Origin: Stenotrophomonas bentonitica
GTDB lineage: Bacteria > Pseudomonadota > Gammaproteobacteria > Xanthomonadales > Xanthomonadaceae
Direction: 5' to 3'
Length of the DNA stretch: 64,000 bases
Assembly (NCBI RefSeq): GCF_002887735.1
Contig: NZ_PKQP01000008.1
Coordinates: 62,001-126,000 of the forward strand
Shown here: positions 17,322-25,958 of the stretch, in pieces
How positions within the stretch are numbered: position 1 is the stretch's first letter
Layout of the letters: each line of letters starts with the position of its first letter
Position numbers and translations under genes: made by a program
The notes under the pieces: generated by a model
The model's input: only the letters and a program-made list of their open reading frames with translations
Database searches by the model: none
What the model was told of the DNA's origin: nothing

Positions 17322-18320
17322 ATGAGCATTCACCTTCCCGGCCGTGTCGGCTTCGGCACCGCGCCCCTCGGCAACATGTACCGCGCCATTCCCGAACAGG
17401 AGGCACTGGCAACCGTCCACGCCGCGTGGGACCAGGGCATCCGCTACTTCGACGTCGCCCCGCTGTATGGCGCCGGCCTGGCCGAACGGCGGCTCGGCGA
17501 AGCGCTGCAGCACTACCCGCGCGATGCCTATGTGCTGAGTACCAAGGTCGGCCGCCGTCTGCTGGATGAAACCGAAGACGCCGCCAGCCGCGACCTGGGC
17601 GAGAAAGGCGGCCTGTTCGAGCATGGCCTGCCCAACAAGATCGTCTATGACTACAGCGCCGACGGTACGTTGCGCGCCATCGAAGAAAGCTTGAAACGCC
17701 TGAAGACGGACCGCCTGGACATCGTCTGGATCCACGACCCGGCCAAGGATTTCCATGGCGAGAACTGGCGCGCCGTGTTCCACCAGGCCATGTCCGGCGC
17801 CGCGACCGCGCTGACCCGGCTGCGCGAGGAGGGGGTCATCAAGGGTTGGGGCTTGGGCGTCAACCGGGTCGAGCCCTGCGTGATGGCGCTGCAGCAAGCC
17901 GACCCGGATGGCTTCGTGCTCGCCGGGCGCTACACCCTGCTGGATCATGATGAGGCACTGGCCAGCCTGATGGCGGCCGCCGAAGCGCGTGGCGCCCGCA
18001 TCGTGGTCGGTGGTCCATACAACTCCGGCATTCTCGCTGGCGGCGCGCATTACGAGTATCAGAAGGCCGGTACCGACGTGCTGCATCGGGTCGGGCGCCT
18101 GCAGCAGGTAGGCGCGCAGTTCGGCGTGGACATCCGTGCGGCGGCGCTGCAGTTCCCGCTGGCGCACCCGGCCGTGGCGGGCGTGATTCCCGGTGCCAGC
18201 CAGCCCGGCCGCATTGCAGAGAATCTTGCGTTGGCCAAGGTCGCGATTCCGCCGGCGTTCTGGAGCGCGTTGCGCGAACACGGCCTGGTCTCGCCGCACG
18301 CGCCGTTGCCGACCGACTGA
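17322..18320 (+). CDS. Aldo/keto reductase (sugar dehydrogenase-like)
   Basis: NAD(P)-dependent oxidoreductase of 332 residues with a TIM-barrel fold. The catalytic tetrad is visible: Asp44 and Tyr49 (FDVAPLYG), Lys75 (STKVGR) and His138 (VWIHDP). The C-terminal cofactor-binding part includes GVIPGASQPGRIAEN. The sequence is closest in character to the D-threo-aldose 1-dehydrogenase / L-fucose dehydrogenase / pyridoxal dehydrogenase branch. It is divergent from the esterase gene, with 174 bases between the starts. The natural substrate is not deducible. Confidence 0.88.
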   Translation: MSIHLPGRVGFGTAPLGNMYRAIPEQEALATVHAAWDQGIRYFDVAPLYGAGLAERRLGEALQHYPRDAYVLSTKVGRRLLDETEDAASRDLGEKGGLFEHGLPNKIVYDYSADGTLRAIEESLKRLKTDRLDIVWIHDPAKDFHGENWRAVFHQAMSGAATALTRLREEGVIKGWGLGVNRVEPCVMALQQADPDGFVLAGRYTLLDHDEALASLMAAAEARGARIVVGGPYNSGILAGGAHYEYQKAGTDVLHRVGRLQQVGAQFGVDIRAAALQFPLAHPAVAGVIPGASQPGRIAENLALAKVAIPPAFWSALREHGLVSPHAPLPTD

Positions 18321-18464
18321 GTTGGCGCACAGGCGCCGCTGACAAAGATCATGCCAGCGCTGGCAGCGCTGGCAGCGCCGGGAGCGCTCGGCGCCGTGGC
18401 TGAACCCTGCGCGCCGGCGGCCCGCGGCCATTACGGTGTAAAATTCGCCGTTTTAACCGGAACA

Positions 18465-19142
18465 ATGGCCAAAACCGCGCAACGGACGCCTGTCCCGGGC
18501 CCGGCCTTCATCCGGCTGCTGGCCCGTCTGGCTGAAAGCAACCTGTCCTCGACGGGCCCGGCCCTGTCGGACCGGCTAAGCGAATGGGTGGACTGGACGC
18601 GGGCGGTGACCTTGTCCAAGGCGCTCGATGGGCGGCTGCCGCCTGCGGTGGAGGGGCCGGATTTCGATGCCGACGAGGATGCGGGATGCCAACGGATCCG
18701 CGCGGTGTTGGAAGCCACCATTGTTCAGGAACCTGAGCCTTCCAGGCCGGTTCGGCGCGCGGTCGAGGCCGAAGCGACCGAAACGCCCATCGAATTCGCC
18801 GTGTACCGCGAGCGCTACGTTACCGTGCAGCGTTCCATGCTCGGCGCCACCAGCCGCCTGCGCGGGCGGCTGCGCGACATGCTGACCCGCCGCTCACCCG
18901 AGCTGGCGCGGCTGGCCGAGGTGGATGCGCTGATGGAGCAGACCCTCAGCGCCCGCGAACACAGCCTGTTGGCCAAGGTGCCGGTGCTGCTCGGGGTGCA
19001 TTTCGAGCGCCTGCGCGATGCCGCCAGCGACGCGGCCTGGCTGGAGGTGTTCCGCCGCGACATGCAGAGCCTGCTGCTGGCCGAGCTGGATATTCGTTTT
19101 CAACCGATCGAAGGCCTGCTTGCAGCGCTTCGCACCCACTAA
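18465..19142 (+). CDS. DUF3348 family protein, first gene of the motor-like operon
   Basis: A 225-residue soluble protein with no membrane segment, matching the DUF3348 family in overall character: an N-terminal RLLARLAESNLSSTGPALSDRLSEW segment and a C-terminal helical half (VYRERYVTVQRSMLGATSRLRGRLRDML; HFERLRDAA). Its function is unknown. The ATG at 18465 is chosen because the 38 codons before it are alanine-rich and unlike the family; TAAAAT at 18440-18445 could be part of a promoter. The DUF802 gene follows 10 bases downstream, so this is probably a cytoplasmic component or regulator of the membrane pair. Confidence 0.78.
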   Translation: MAKTAQRTPVPGPAFIRLLARLAESNLSSTGPALSDRLSEWVDWTRAVTLSKALDGRLPPAVEGPDFDADEDAGCQRIRAVLEATIVQEPEPSRPVRRAVEAEATETPIEFAVYRERYVTVQRSMLGATSRLRGRLRDMLTRRSPELARLAEVDALMEQTLSAREHSLLAKVPVLLGVHFERLRDAASDAAWLEVFRRDMQSLLLAELDIRFQPIEGLLAALRTH

Positions 19143-19152
19143 CCGGGACGTC

Positions 19153-21558
19153 ATGTTCAGAACCAGTCTTCACTACGTTGTTTTCCTGCTTGGCCTTGTC
19201 GCGGTGTGCTGGATCGGGGCCGGTTATGCCAGCACCAATCCGGTCGGTTTCGCTGTCGCCGCGCTGATCGCCGTGTGCTACCTCGCCGGTGGCCTCGAGC
19301 TGTACCGCTACCGGCAGGCGACCGCCTCGCTCGCCGCGGCCAGTGCCAGTGCCGGCGCGGCCGGCTCCGGCCTGACCACCTGGCTGAGCCAGCTGCACCC
19401 CAGCCTGCGCAATGCGGTACGCCTGCGCGTGGAAGGCGAACGCGTCGCCCTGCCCGGCCCGGTCCTGACCCCCTATCTGGTCGGGCTGCTGGTGCTGCTG
19501 GGCATGCTCGGCACCCTGCTCGGCATGATGGCCACCCTGCGTGGCACCGGCCTGGCCCTGGAAAGCGCGACCGACCTGCAGGCCATCCGCGGCTCGCTGG
19601 GCGCGCCGGTGGAAGGCCTGGCGGTCGCCTTCGGCACCTCGATCGCCGGTGTCGCCACCTCCGCGATGCTCGGCCTGCTCTCGGCGCTGTGCCGGCGTGA
19701 GCGCCTGGAAGCGGTACAGCAGCTGGACGTGGAGATCGCTACCACCCTGCACACGCACTCGCAGTCCTGGCAGCGCAATGAAGCCTTCCGGCTGCTGCAG
19801 CAGCAGGCCGAACTGATGCCGGCGCTGGTGGATCGGCTGCAGGCCATGACCACGGCGATCGAACAGCAGAGCAGCGCCTTGGGCGAGCAACTGCTGGCCA
19901 ACCAGCAGCGTTTCCATGCCAAGGCCGACGAGGAATACGCCCGCCTGACCTCCGCGATCAAGGAGTCACTCAAGGACAGTGTCGCCGAGAGCGCACGTGC
20001 CGTCGGTGCCGCCCTGCAGCCGGTGATGGACACCACCCTGGCCGGCATCGCCCGCGCCAACGCCGCCATGCACGAAACGGTGACCGATGCGGTGCAGCGC
20101 CAGCTGACCGGCCTGACCGACGGCTTCGACGCCAGCCGTGTCGCCACCGCCGCGTCCTGGCAGGCCGCGCTGGACAGCCAGCAGCAGACCAATGCTGCAT
20201 TGACCGCCGACCTGCGCGCCGCGCTGGACGGATTCGCCGCACAGCACGACCAACGCGCGCTCGGCCTGCTCGAGGCCGTCTCCACGAAGCTGGTCAGCAC
20301 GGCTGACGGTTGGCAGGCTGCCCAGTCCGAGCAGCAGCAGATCAATACCGCCATGGCGACCGAGCTGCGCAGTGCGCTGGCCCGCTTCGCCGAGCAGCAT
20401 GGCGAGCGCTCCAGCGCCCTGCTTGAGGCGGTCTCGGCCGAACTCAACGCGACGGCCACCCGTTGGCAGGATGCACAGGCCGCGCAGCAGCAGACCCATG
20501 CCGCCCTTGCGGATGACCTGCGCAGCGCGCTTGGCAGCTTCACCGAAACGCACCAGGCCCGGGCCACCGGCCTGATCGATTCGGTCGGCAGCCGCATGGA
20601 GGCCACCACCGCGCAGATCGCCGAGGCCTGGCAGCAGGCGCTGGCCCGCCAGGATGCCGCCGCGACCGCGCTGAGCGAGCGGCATCAACAGGCCCTGGAT
20701 GCCGCTTCCGCCACACTGCAGGCGCAGGCGGTTTCGCTTGGCGAGGCGATGCAGCACTCGCATGCCCAGCTGCAGGACGCCCTGGAAGCACGCGATCAGC
20801 AGCGCCTGCGCGCCTGGACCGATGCCTTCACCGGCATGAGCGCCAACCTCGGCGAGCGCTGGGAACAGACCGGCGCCAGCGTGGCCAGCCGCCAGCAGGA
20901 GATCTGCGACACCCTGGCACGCACCGCCAATGACATCACCCAGCAGGCCCAGGCGCACGCCAGCGAGACGATCAGCGAAATCTCGCGGCTGGTGCAGGCC
21001 GCCTCGGAAGCGCCCAAGGCCGCGGCCGATGTCGTCGCCGAACTGCGCGGCAAACTCTCCGACAGCCTGGTCCGCGACACCGCCACGCTGGAAGAACGCA
21101 GCCGCCTGCTGGCCACCGTGGAGACCCTGCTGGATGCGGTCAACCACGCGGCCAACGAACAACGCGTCGCCGTTGATGCACTGGTCTCCACCTCGGCCGA
21201 ACTGCTCGAGCGCGTTGGCACCCGTTTCACCGACCACATCGAAGCGGAGACCGGCAAGCTCGGCAACGTGGCTGCGCAGGTCACCGGCAGCGCCGTGGAA
21301 GTGGCGAGCCTGGCCGACGCGCTCGGCAGCGCCGTGCAGTCCTTCGGCACCGCCAGCGACGGCCTCAACGAGCGCCTGGCCCAGATCGGCGCTTCGCTGG
21401 ATGGTTCGCTGGCCCGCAGTGACGAGCAGCTGGCCTACTACGTCGCCCAGGCGCGTGAGGTGATCGACCTCAGCGTGCTGTCCCAGAAGCAGATCATCGA
21501 TGAGCTGCAGCAGCTGGCCGGCCGCCGCGGCAGCAAGGCCGGGGCTGCCTCGGCATGA
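19153..21558 (+). CDS. DUF802 protein: MotA/TolQ-like membrane part with long coiled-coil tail
   Basis: An 801-residue inner-membrane protein. Helices lie at about 7-27, 30-50, 107-128 and 153-178. The last pair carries the MotA/TolQ/ExbB signature: LGMLGTLLGMMATLRGTG (117-133) and LAVAFGTSIAGVATSAML (156-172). From about residue 185 the rest is an alanine/glutamine-rich helical tail of roughly 600 residues, including three 51-residue repeats (336-490). This is the plan of a proton-channel stator with an intracellular tail, as in ZorA of Zorya systems. The stop overlaps the OmpA-like gene start by four bases. No function is established for DUF802 proteins. Confidence 0.8.
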   Translation: MFRTSLHYVVFLLGLVAVCWIGAGYASTNPVGFAVAALIAVCYLAGGLELYRYRQATASLAAASASAGAAGSGLTTWLSQLHPSLRNAVRLRVEGERVALPGPVLTPYLVGLLVLLGMLGTLLGMMATLRGTGLALESATDLQAIRGSLGAPVEGLAVAFGTSIAGVATSAMLGLLSALCRRERLEAVQQLDVEIATTLHTHSQSWQRNEAFRLLQQQAELMPALVDRLQAMTTAIEQQSSALGEQLLANQQRFHAKADEEYARLTSAIKESLKDSVAESARAVGAALQPVMDTTLAGIARANAAMHETVTDAVQRQLTGLTDGFDASRVATAASWQAALDSQQQTNAALTADLRAALDGFAAQHDQRALGLLEAVSTKLVSTADGWQAAQSEQQQINTAMATELRSALARFAEQHGERSSALLEAVSAELNATATRWQDAQAAQQQTHAALADDLRSALGSFTETHQARATGLIDSVGSRMEATTAQIAEAWQQALARQDAAATALSERHQQALDAASATLQAQAVSLGEAMQHSHAQLQDALEARDQQRLRAWTDAFTGMSANLGERWEQTGASVASRQQEICDTLARTANDITQQAQAHASETISEISRLVQAASEAPKAAADVVAELRGKLSDSLVRDTATLEERSRLLATVETLLDAVNHAANEQRVAVDALVSTSAELLERVGTRFTDHIEAETGKLGNVAAQVTGSAVEVASLADALGSAVQSFGTASDGLNERLAQIGASLDGSLARSDEQLAYYVAQAREVIDLSVLSQKQIIDELQQLAGRRGSKAGAASA
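20158..20628 (+). repeat. Three tandem 153-bp (51-residue) repeats in the DUF802 gene
   Basis: Units start at 20158, 20311 and 20464, each with a Trp codon followed by QxAQxxQQQ and later ADLRxALxxF and LLExV. The first two units are exactly 153 bp; the third runs about 12 bp longer before the next Trp. Divergence between units is considerable at the DNA level, so they are old rather than recently duplicated. They fall in the predicted coiled-coil tail and would change its length in steps of about 51 residues. Confidence 0.75.
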
Positions 21559-22202
21559 GCGACGAGATCGAAGTCGAGGCCGACGGAGGCGCCCCGATCT
21601 GGGCCGCCTTCGGTGACCTGATGTCGGTGCTGCTCGGTGCGTTCGTGCTGATCCTGGTCGGCGTGGTCGCGCTGCAGCTGGAGCTGACCAACCGCTTGGA
21701 TGAAGAGGTCAAGCAGCGCCAGGCCGAAGTGCAGCGCCGCCAGACGCTGGAGCAGGCGCTGGCCGGCCCGCTCGCCGCCGGGCGCGTCACGCTGGTGGAC
21801 GGCCGCATCGGCATCCGCGGCAACGTACTGTTCGCGTTGAACTCCGACCAGCTGCAGCCGGAGGGCCTGGAAGTGCTCAAGAGCCTGGCCGGTCCGCTGA
21901 AAGGCTACCTGGCCGCGCGCGAGGAGATCCTGATGGTCAGCGGCTTCACCGACGACCAGCAGGTGCGCGATGGCAACTGGCGCTTCGCCGACAACTGGGA
22001 GCTCTCCGCCGAGCGTGCGTTGACCGTGACCCGCACCCTGATCGCCGAGGGCGTGCCGTCGGACGCGGTGTTTGCCGCGGCGTTCGGTTCCGAGCAGCCG
22101 GTGAGCTCCAACGCCAACGAAGACGGCCGTGCCAAGAACCGTCGCGTGGAAATTGCCCCGATCCCGAAACCCAGGGCGAGCAAGGCCGCGGATGCCCCGT
22201 AA
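21555..22202 (+). CDS. MotB/OmpA-like protein paired with the DUF802 protein
   Basis: A 215-residue protein with one N-terminal membrane helix (about 16-40, AFGDLMSVLLGAFVLILVGVVAL) containing Asp21 at the position of the proton-carrying aspartate of MotB, then a coiled coil, then an OmpA-like peptidoglycan-binding domain (about 80-205; NWELSAERALTVTRTL and KNRRVEIAP). It overlaps the upstream gene by ATGA, so the two are made together. The combination is that of MotAB, TolQR or ZorAB: a wall-anchored stator that uses proton flow. The function in the cell is unknown. Confidence 0.83.
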   Translation: MSDEIEVEADGGAPIWAAFGDLMSVLLGAFVLILVGVVALQLELTNRLDEEVKQRQAEVQRRQTLEQALAGPLAAGRVTLVDGRIGIRGNVLFALNSDQLQPEGLEVLKSLAGPLKGYLAAREEILMVSGFTDDQQVRDGNWRFADNWELSAERALTVTRTLIAEGVPSDAVFAAAFGSEQPVSSNANEDGRAKNRRVEIAPIPKPRASKAADAP

Positions 22203-22797
22203 CGCCGTCGCAACCGCTGAGATTCTCCAGCGTTGGCGAGCGGACAAGCTCGACCAGCTCGACCGCACGCGCTTTGCCGTGATCGAGGCCCTGCATGCCC
22301 GCACGCAGGCGCACGACGGTGAGGTGCGGGCACTGCTGCAGGCGAAGCTGGATGCGATGGTGACCAGCTACGCCGAGCGGATTACCGAGGCGCCCGCCGC
22401 GGCGCAGCCTGGGCAGGGCCCGTCACCCGGGCGCATCGGTCTGCAGGCGCTGGTCACGGAATTGACCGGCCAGCACAACCCGGCCTACCCCGAGCTGCCG
22501 GTGCTGGCCGACGTTCGTGCGGGCTGGGCCACGCTTCGAAACGCCAGCCAGTTGAAAGAATCGCTGGCCCAGGTGCCGACCAACGGCGGCCCGCTGAATT
22601 CCGGCGTCCTCGTCCATCGGGCCCTGACGCTGATGAAAGAAACCTCGCCCGGGTACCTGACGCATTTCATGGCGTACCTGGATGCGCTGTCCGGGATGGA
22701 GCATCTGCATCAGTGGGGCGTGTTGGTGGCGACGCCGAAAGTGGCGCCGAGGGGGGCGAAGCCGCGGCGGCCGCGTGCGGGAAAGGCCGCGGGCTGA
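22192..22797 (+). CDS. DUF2894 family protein, last gene of the motor-like operon
   Basis: A 201-residue soluble, helical protein of the DUF2894 family, with ILQRWRADKLDQLDRTRF near the N-terminus, a central LVTELTGQHNPAYPELPVLADVRAGW and a basic C-terminal tail (RGAKPRRPRAGKAAG). The ATG at 22192 overlaps the OmpA-like gene by 11 bases, indicating co-translation. No enzymatic motif is visible. With DUF3348 it brackets the membrane pair and is probably a cytoplasmic partner of the DUF802 tail; this is inference from context only. Confidence 0.75.
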   Translation: MPRNAVATAEILQRWRADKLDQLDRTRFAVIEALHARTQAHDGEVRALLQAKLDAMVTSYAERITEAPAAAQPGQGPSPGRIGLQALVTELTGQHNPAYPELPVLADVRAGWATLRNASQLKESLAQVPTNGGPLNSGVLVHRALTLMKETSPGYLTHFMAYLDALSGMEHLHQWGVLVATPKVAPRGAKPRRPRAGKAAG

Positions 22798-23059
22798 TCA
22801 AGCGTTCCATCTGCGTGCCTTGAAGGCGGCACGACATTGCCCCGAGCAACGCTGAGCCGAGGTCGCTCCAGCAAGGTATTGCCCGCTTTGAACAAACCTG
22901 CCTGCGCGTTCGCCAGCCATCACGCTCGGCACCGACAACGCGATGCTCGGCGCATTGGATGCTGAAGATGCCAGGAGAGCCGGCTCTAACTGAATACGAC
23001 AGGCCCGGAACTGGCCTCCTCAGGCCTCTTGCCCCGGCCAAAGTCGGGTGATAGCTTTG

Positions 23060-23076
23060 TAATTACAGCGTAATTA
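23060..23076 (+). promoter_or_regulatory. Possible GntR (MdcY-type) operator before mdcA
   Basis: A perfect 7-bp inverted repeat, TAATTAC-AGC-GTAATTA, lies 14 bases before the chosen mdcA start, in a locally AT-rich patch. GntR-family MdcY regulators bind small palindromes next to malonate genes, and a GntR gene closes this cluster. The match to the published MdcY site is only partial, so the link is a proposal. A second palindrome (GGTGTAACACC, 29083-29093) precedes matC. Confidence 0.5.
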
Positions 23077-23090
23077 TGAAGAGGCGGCAG

Positions 23091-24734
23091 ATGGCTCGAG
23101 ACTGGAACACGCTAGCGGATCGCCGCCAGGCAAGGCTGCAGCGGGCCGCCGATGCCGGGCTCGGGCGCTTGCTGCCCCATGCCGAGGTTCCCCGCCTGCT
23201 GCACACCGTGCTCGAACCGGGCGACCGGGTCTGCCTGGAAGGCAACAACCAGAAACAGGCCGATTTCCTGGCCGAGTGCCTGGCCCAGCTCGATCCGGCG
23301 CAGGTGCACGGCCTGCACTTGGTACAGTCCGTGCTGTCCCTGCCCTCGCATCTGGATGTGTTCGAGCGGGGCATCGCCCAGCGCCTGGACTTCTCCTTCT
23401 CCGGCCCGCAGAGCGGCCGGCTGGCCAATCTGGTTGCCGAGGGACGGATCGAGATCGGGGCGATCCACACCTATCTGGAACTGTTCGGCCGCTACTTCAT
23501 CGATCTCACCCCACAGGTCGCCCTGGTCGCCGCGCAGGCCGCCGACCGCCACGGCAATCTCTATACCGGCCCCAACACGGAAGACACCCCCGTGATCGTG
23601 GAGGCCACCGCGTTCCGTGGCGGCATCGTCATCGCCCAGGTGAACGAAATCGTCGATACCCTCCCCCGCGTCGACATCCCGGCCGATTGGGTCAACTTCG
23701 TTACCGAGGCGCCGCGCCCGAACTACATCGAGCCGCTGTTCACCCGTGATCCGGCGCAGATCTCCGAGATCCAGGTGCTGATGGCGATGATGGCCATCAA
23801 GGGCATCTATGCCGAGTACGGCGTGCAGCGACTCAACCACGGCATCGGCTTTGACACCGCTGCGATCGAGCTGCTGCTGCCCACCTACGCCGAGTCACTG
23901 GGCCTGAAGGGCAGGATCGGCACGCACTGGGCGCTCAATCCGCATCCGGCACTGATCCCGGCGATCGAGTCCGGCTTCGTGCAGTCCGTGCATTCGTTCG
24001 GCTCCGAGCTGGGCATGGAACGCTATATCCAGGCGCGCTCGGATGTGTTCTTCACCGGCAGTGACGGCAGCATGCGCTCGAACCGCGCGTTCTCGCAGAC
24101 CGCCGGCCTGTATGCCTGCGACATGTTCATCGGCTCAACGCTGCAGATCGACCTGCAGGGCAACAGTTCCACCGCCACCCGCGACCGCATCGCCGGTTTC
24201 GGCGGCGCGCCCAACATGGGCTCGGATGCACGCGGTCGCCGCCATGCCAGCCCGGCCTGGCTCAAGGCCGGCCAGGAAGCGGCGCTGCCGGGGCAGATGC
24301 CGCGCGGGCGCAAGCTAGTCGTGCAGATGGTGGAAACCTTCCGCGAGCACATGGCGCCGGCCTTCGTCGAACGCCTGGACGCCTGGGAGCTGGCCGAGCG
24401 CGCGAAGATGCCGCTGCCGCCGGTGATGATCTACGGCGACGACGTCACCCACGTACTGACCGAAGAAGGCATCGCGAATCTGCTGCTGTGCCGCAGCCCG
24501 GAGGAACGCGAGCAGGCGATCCGCGGCGTGGCCGGCTACACGGCAGTCGGCCTGGGCCGTGACCGCGTGATGGTCGAGAACCTGCGCGACCGCGGCATCA
24601 TCCGCCGGCCTGAAGACCTGGGCATCCGCACCCGCGATGCCAGCCGCGACCTGCTCGCCGCGCGCTCGGTCAAGGATCTCGTGCGCTGGTCCGGCGGGTT
24701 GTACAACCCGCCCAAACGCTTCCGCAACTGGTAA
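23091..24734 (+). CDS. mdcA: Malonate decarboxylase subunit alpha (acetyl-S-ACP:malonate ACP transferase)
   Basis: Transfers malonate onto the acyl carrier protein in exchange for acetate, starting the decarboxylation cycle. The 547-residue protein is full length, with family stretches such as CLEGNNQKQADFLAECLAQLDP, GSDGSMRSNRAFSQTAGLYACDMFIGS and GFGGAPNMGSDARGRRHASPAW. The ATG at 23091 has AAGAGG six bases upstream and gives MARDW, typical of MdcA; an ATG 15 bases earlier overlaps the putative operator. First gene of a compact mdc operon. Confidence 0.94.
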   Translation: MARDWNTLADRRQARLQRAADAGLGRLLPHAEVPRLLHTVLEPGDRVCLEGNNQKQADFLAECLAQLDPAQVHGLHLVQSVLSLPSHLDVFERGIAQRLDFSFSGPQSGRLANLVAEGRIEIGAIHTYLELFGRYFIDLTPQVALVAAQAADRHGNLYTGPNTEDTPVIVEATAFRGGIVIAQVNEIVDTLPRVDIPADWVNFVTEAPRPNYIEPLFTRDPAQISEIQVLMAMMAIKGIYAEYGVQRLNHGIGFDTAAIELLLPTYAESLGLKGRIGTHWALNPHPALIPAIESGFVQSVHSFGSELGMERYIQARSDVFFTGSDGSMRSNRAFSQTAGLYACDMFIGSTLQIDLQGNSSTATRDRIAGFGGAPNMGSDARGRRHASPAWLKAGQEAALPGQMPRGRKLVVQMVETFREHMAPAFVERLDAWELAERAKMPLPPVMIYGDDVTHVLTEEGIANLLLCRSPEEREQAIRGVAGYTAVGLGRDRVMVENLRDRGIIRRPEDLGIRTRDASRDLLAARSVKDLVRWSGGLYNPPKRFRNW

Positions 24735-24744
24735 GGGGCACGCC

Positions 24745-25065
24745 ATGGAAACCCTGCGTTATCGCTTCCCCGGGCAGCACGATCTCACCGAGCGCGACCA
24801 TCACGCGCTGGTCGGCGTGGTCGCCTCGGGCAACCTTGAAGTGCTGATCGAACCTACCCCGCTGGATGGCGCGATGGAGATCGAGGTGATCACCTCGGCC
24901 ACCGGCTTCGACACGATCTGGCAGGCGGTGCTGGCCGATTTCGCCGCGCGGCATCCGCTGCGCAACGTGCGCCTGTCGATCAACGATGCCGGTGCCACGC
25001 CGGCGGTGGTCAGCCTGCGACTGCAGCAGGCACTGGAAACCCTGCAGGAAGGAGACGCTTCGTGA
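24745..25065 (+). CDS. mdcC: Malonate decarboxylase acyl carrier protein (subunit delta)
   Basis: A 106-residue carrier protein that holds the malonyl and acetyl groups on a 2'-(5''-phosphoribosyl)-3'-dephospho-CoA arm. The attachment serine is Ser28 in VVASGNLEVLIEP. Unlike ordinary ACPs, the arm is supplied by MdcB and attached by MdcG, both encoded downstream. The start is 10 bases after mdcA; the TGA stop overlaps the GTG start of mdcD by four bases. Confidence 0.93.
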   Translation: METLRYRFPGQHDLTERDHHALVGVVASGNLEVLIEPTPLDGAMEIEVITSATGFDTIWQAVLADFAARHPLRNVRLSINDAGATPAVVSLRLQQALETLQEGDAS

Positions 25066-25958
25066 GCAGTCACAGTTTCTACGAAGCAGACGCCCGCGAG
25101 CGGGTCGCCGGCCTGCTCGATGCAGGCAGCTTCAGCGAATTCGTCGGCCCGGCCCGCCGCATCATCAGCCCGCACCTGGCGCAGCTGGATCAGCCGGGTG
25201 CATTCGATGACGGCATCGTGGTCGGCGCCGGCAGCCTGAGCGGTCGTCCTGTCCTGATCGCGGCGCAGCAAGGCCAGTTCATGGGCGGTGGCGTCGGCGA
25301 AGTACACGGCGCCAAGCTCACCGGGCTGCTGGAGCGTGCCGTCGCGGTACGTCCGGATGCGGTGCTGCTGTTGCTCGACAGTGGCGGCGTCCGCCTGCAT
25401 GAGGCCAACGCCGGCCTGGTGGCCATCTCCGAGATCATGCGTGCGGTGCTGGCCACGCGTGCCGCCGGGATCCCCGTGTTTGCACTGATCGGCAGCGGCA
25501 ACGGCGCCTTCGGTGGGATGGGCATCGTCGCCCGCTGCTGCACGGCGGTGGTGATGTCCGAAGAAGGCCGGCTCTCGCTGTCCGGCCCGGAAGTGATCGA
25601 GACCGTGCGTGGCGTGGAGGAGTTCGACTCGCGCGACCGCGCCCTGGTCTGGCGCGTCACCGGCGGCAAGCACCGCTACCTGATCGGTGATGCCGTGCAG
25701 CTGGTGCCGGACCGCATCGACGCCTTTGGTCAGGCGGCACTGTCACTGATCGACACCCACACCGAGGCCGACGACCCGTTGCAGGCCCTTGAGCAGGCGC
25801 AGACGCGGCTAGATGCACGTATCAACGCCTACGGGGGCTGCCGCGATGGCCTGGAGGTCTGGCGCCTGCAGGGCATCGCCGATGCCGACCAACTGCCGCT
25901 GCTGGAAACCGCTGACTTCCTGGAAGCGGCCAGGAACCGGAGCCTGTCATGGAACTGA
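25062..25958 (+). CDS. mdcD: Malonate decarboxylase subunit beta
   Basis: A 298-residue carboxyltransferase-fold protein that, with MdcE, decarboxylates malonyl-S-ACP to acetyl-S-ACP. Characteristic segments are QFMGGGVGEVHGAKLTG, LLLDSGGVRLHEANAG and GNGAFGGMGIVARC, which form the crotonase-like active site. The GTG start overlaps the mdcC stop (GTGA) and the 3' end overlaps mdcE by 10 bases, so stoichiometric translation is likely. The soluble, biotin-free type of enzyme is implied because no biotin carrier or sodium-pump gene (madB type) is present. Confidence 0.93.
   Translation: MSSHSFYEADARERVAGLLDAGSFSEFVGPARRIISPHLAQLDQPGAFDDGIVVGAGSLSGRPVLIAAQQGQFMGGGVGEVHGAKLTGLLERAVAVRPDAVLLLLDSGGVRLHEANAGLVAISEIMRAVLATRAAGIPVFALIGSGNGAFGGMGIVARCCTAVVMSEEGRLSLSGPEVIETVRGVEEFDSRDRALVWRVTGGKHRYLIGDAVQLVPDRIDAFGQAALSLIDTHTEADDPLQALEQAQTRLDARINAYGGCRDGLEVWRLQGIADADQLPLLETADFLEAARNRSLSWN

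Noticed and set aside
17148..18431. Upstream extension of the esterase frame on the minus strand
   Set aside because: It would run antisense through the whole aldo/keto reductase gene and remove the signal peptide from the N-terminus. The ATG at 17147 explains the protein fully.
18465..22797. Calling this operon a complete Zorya defence system
   Set aside because: There is no ZorC, ZorD helicase or ZorE nuclease in or next to it. Only the motor-pair architecture is shared.
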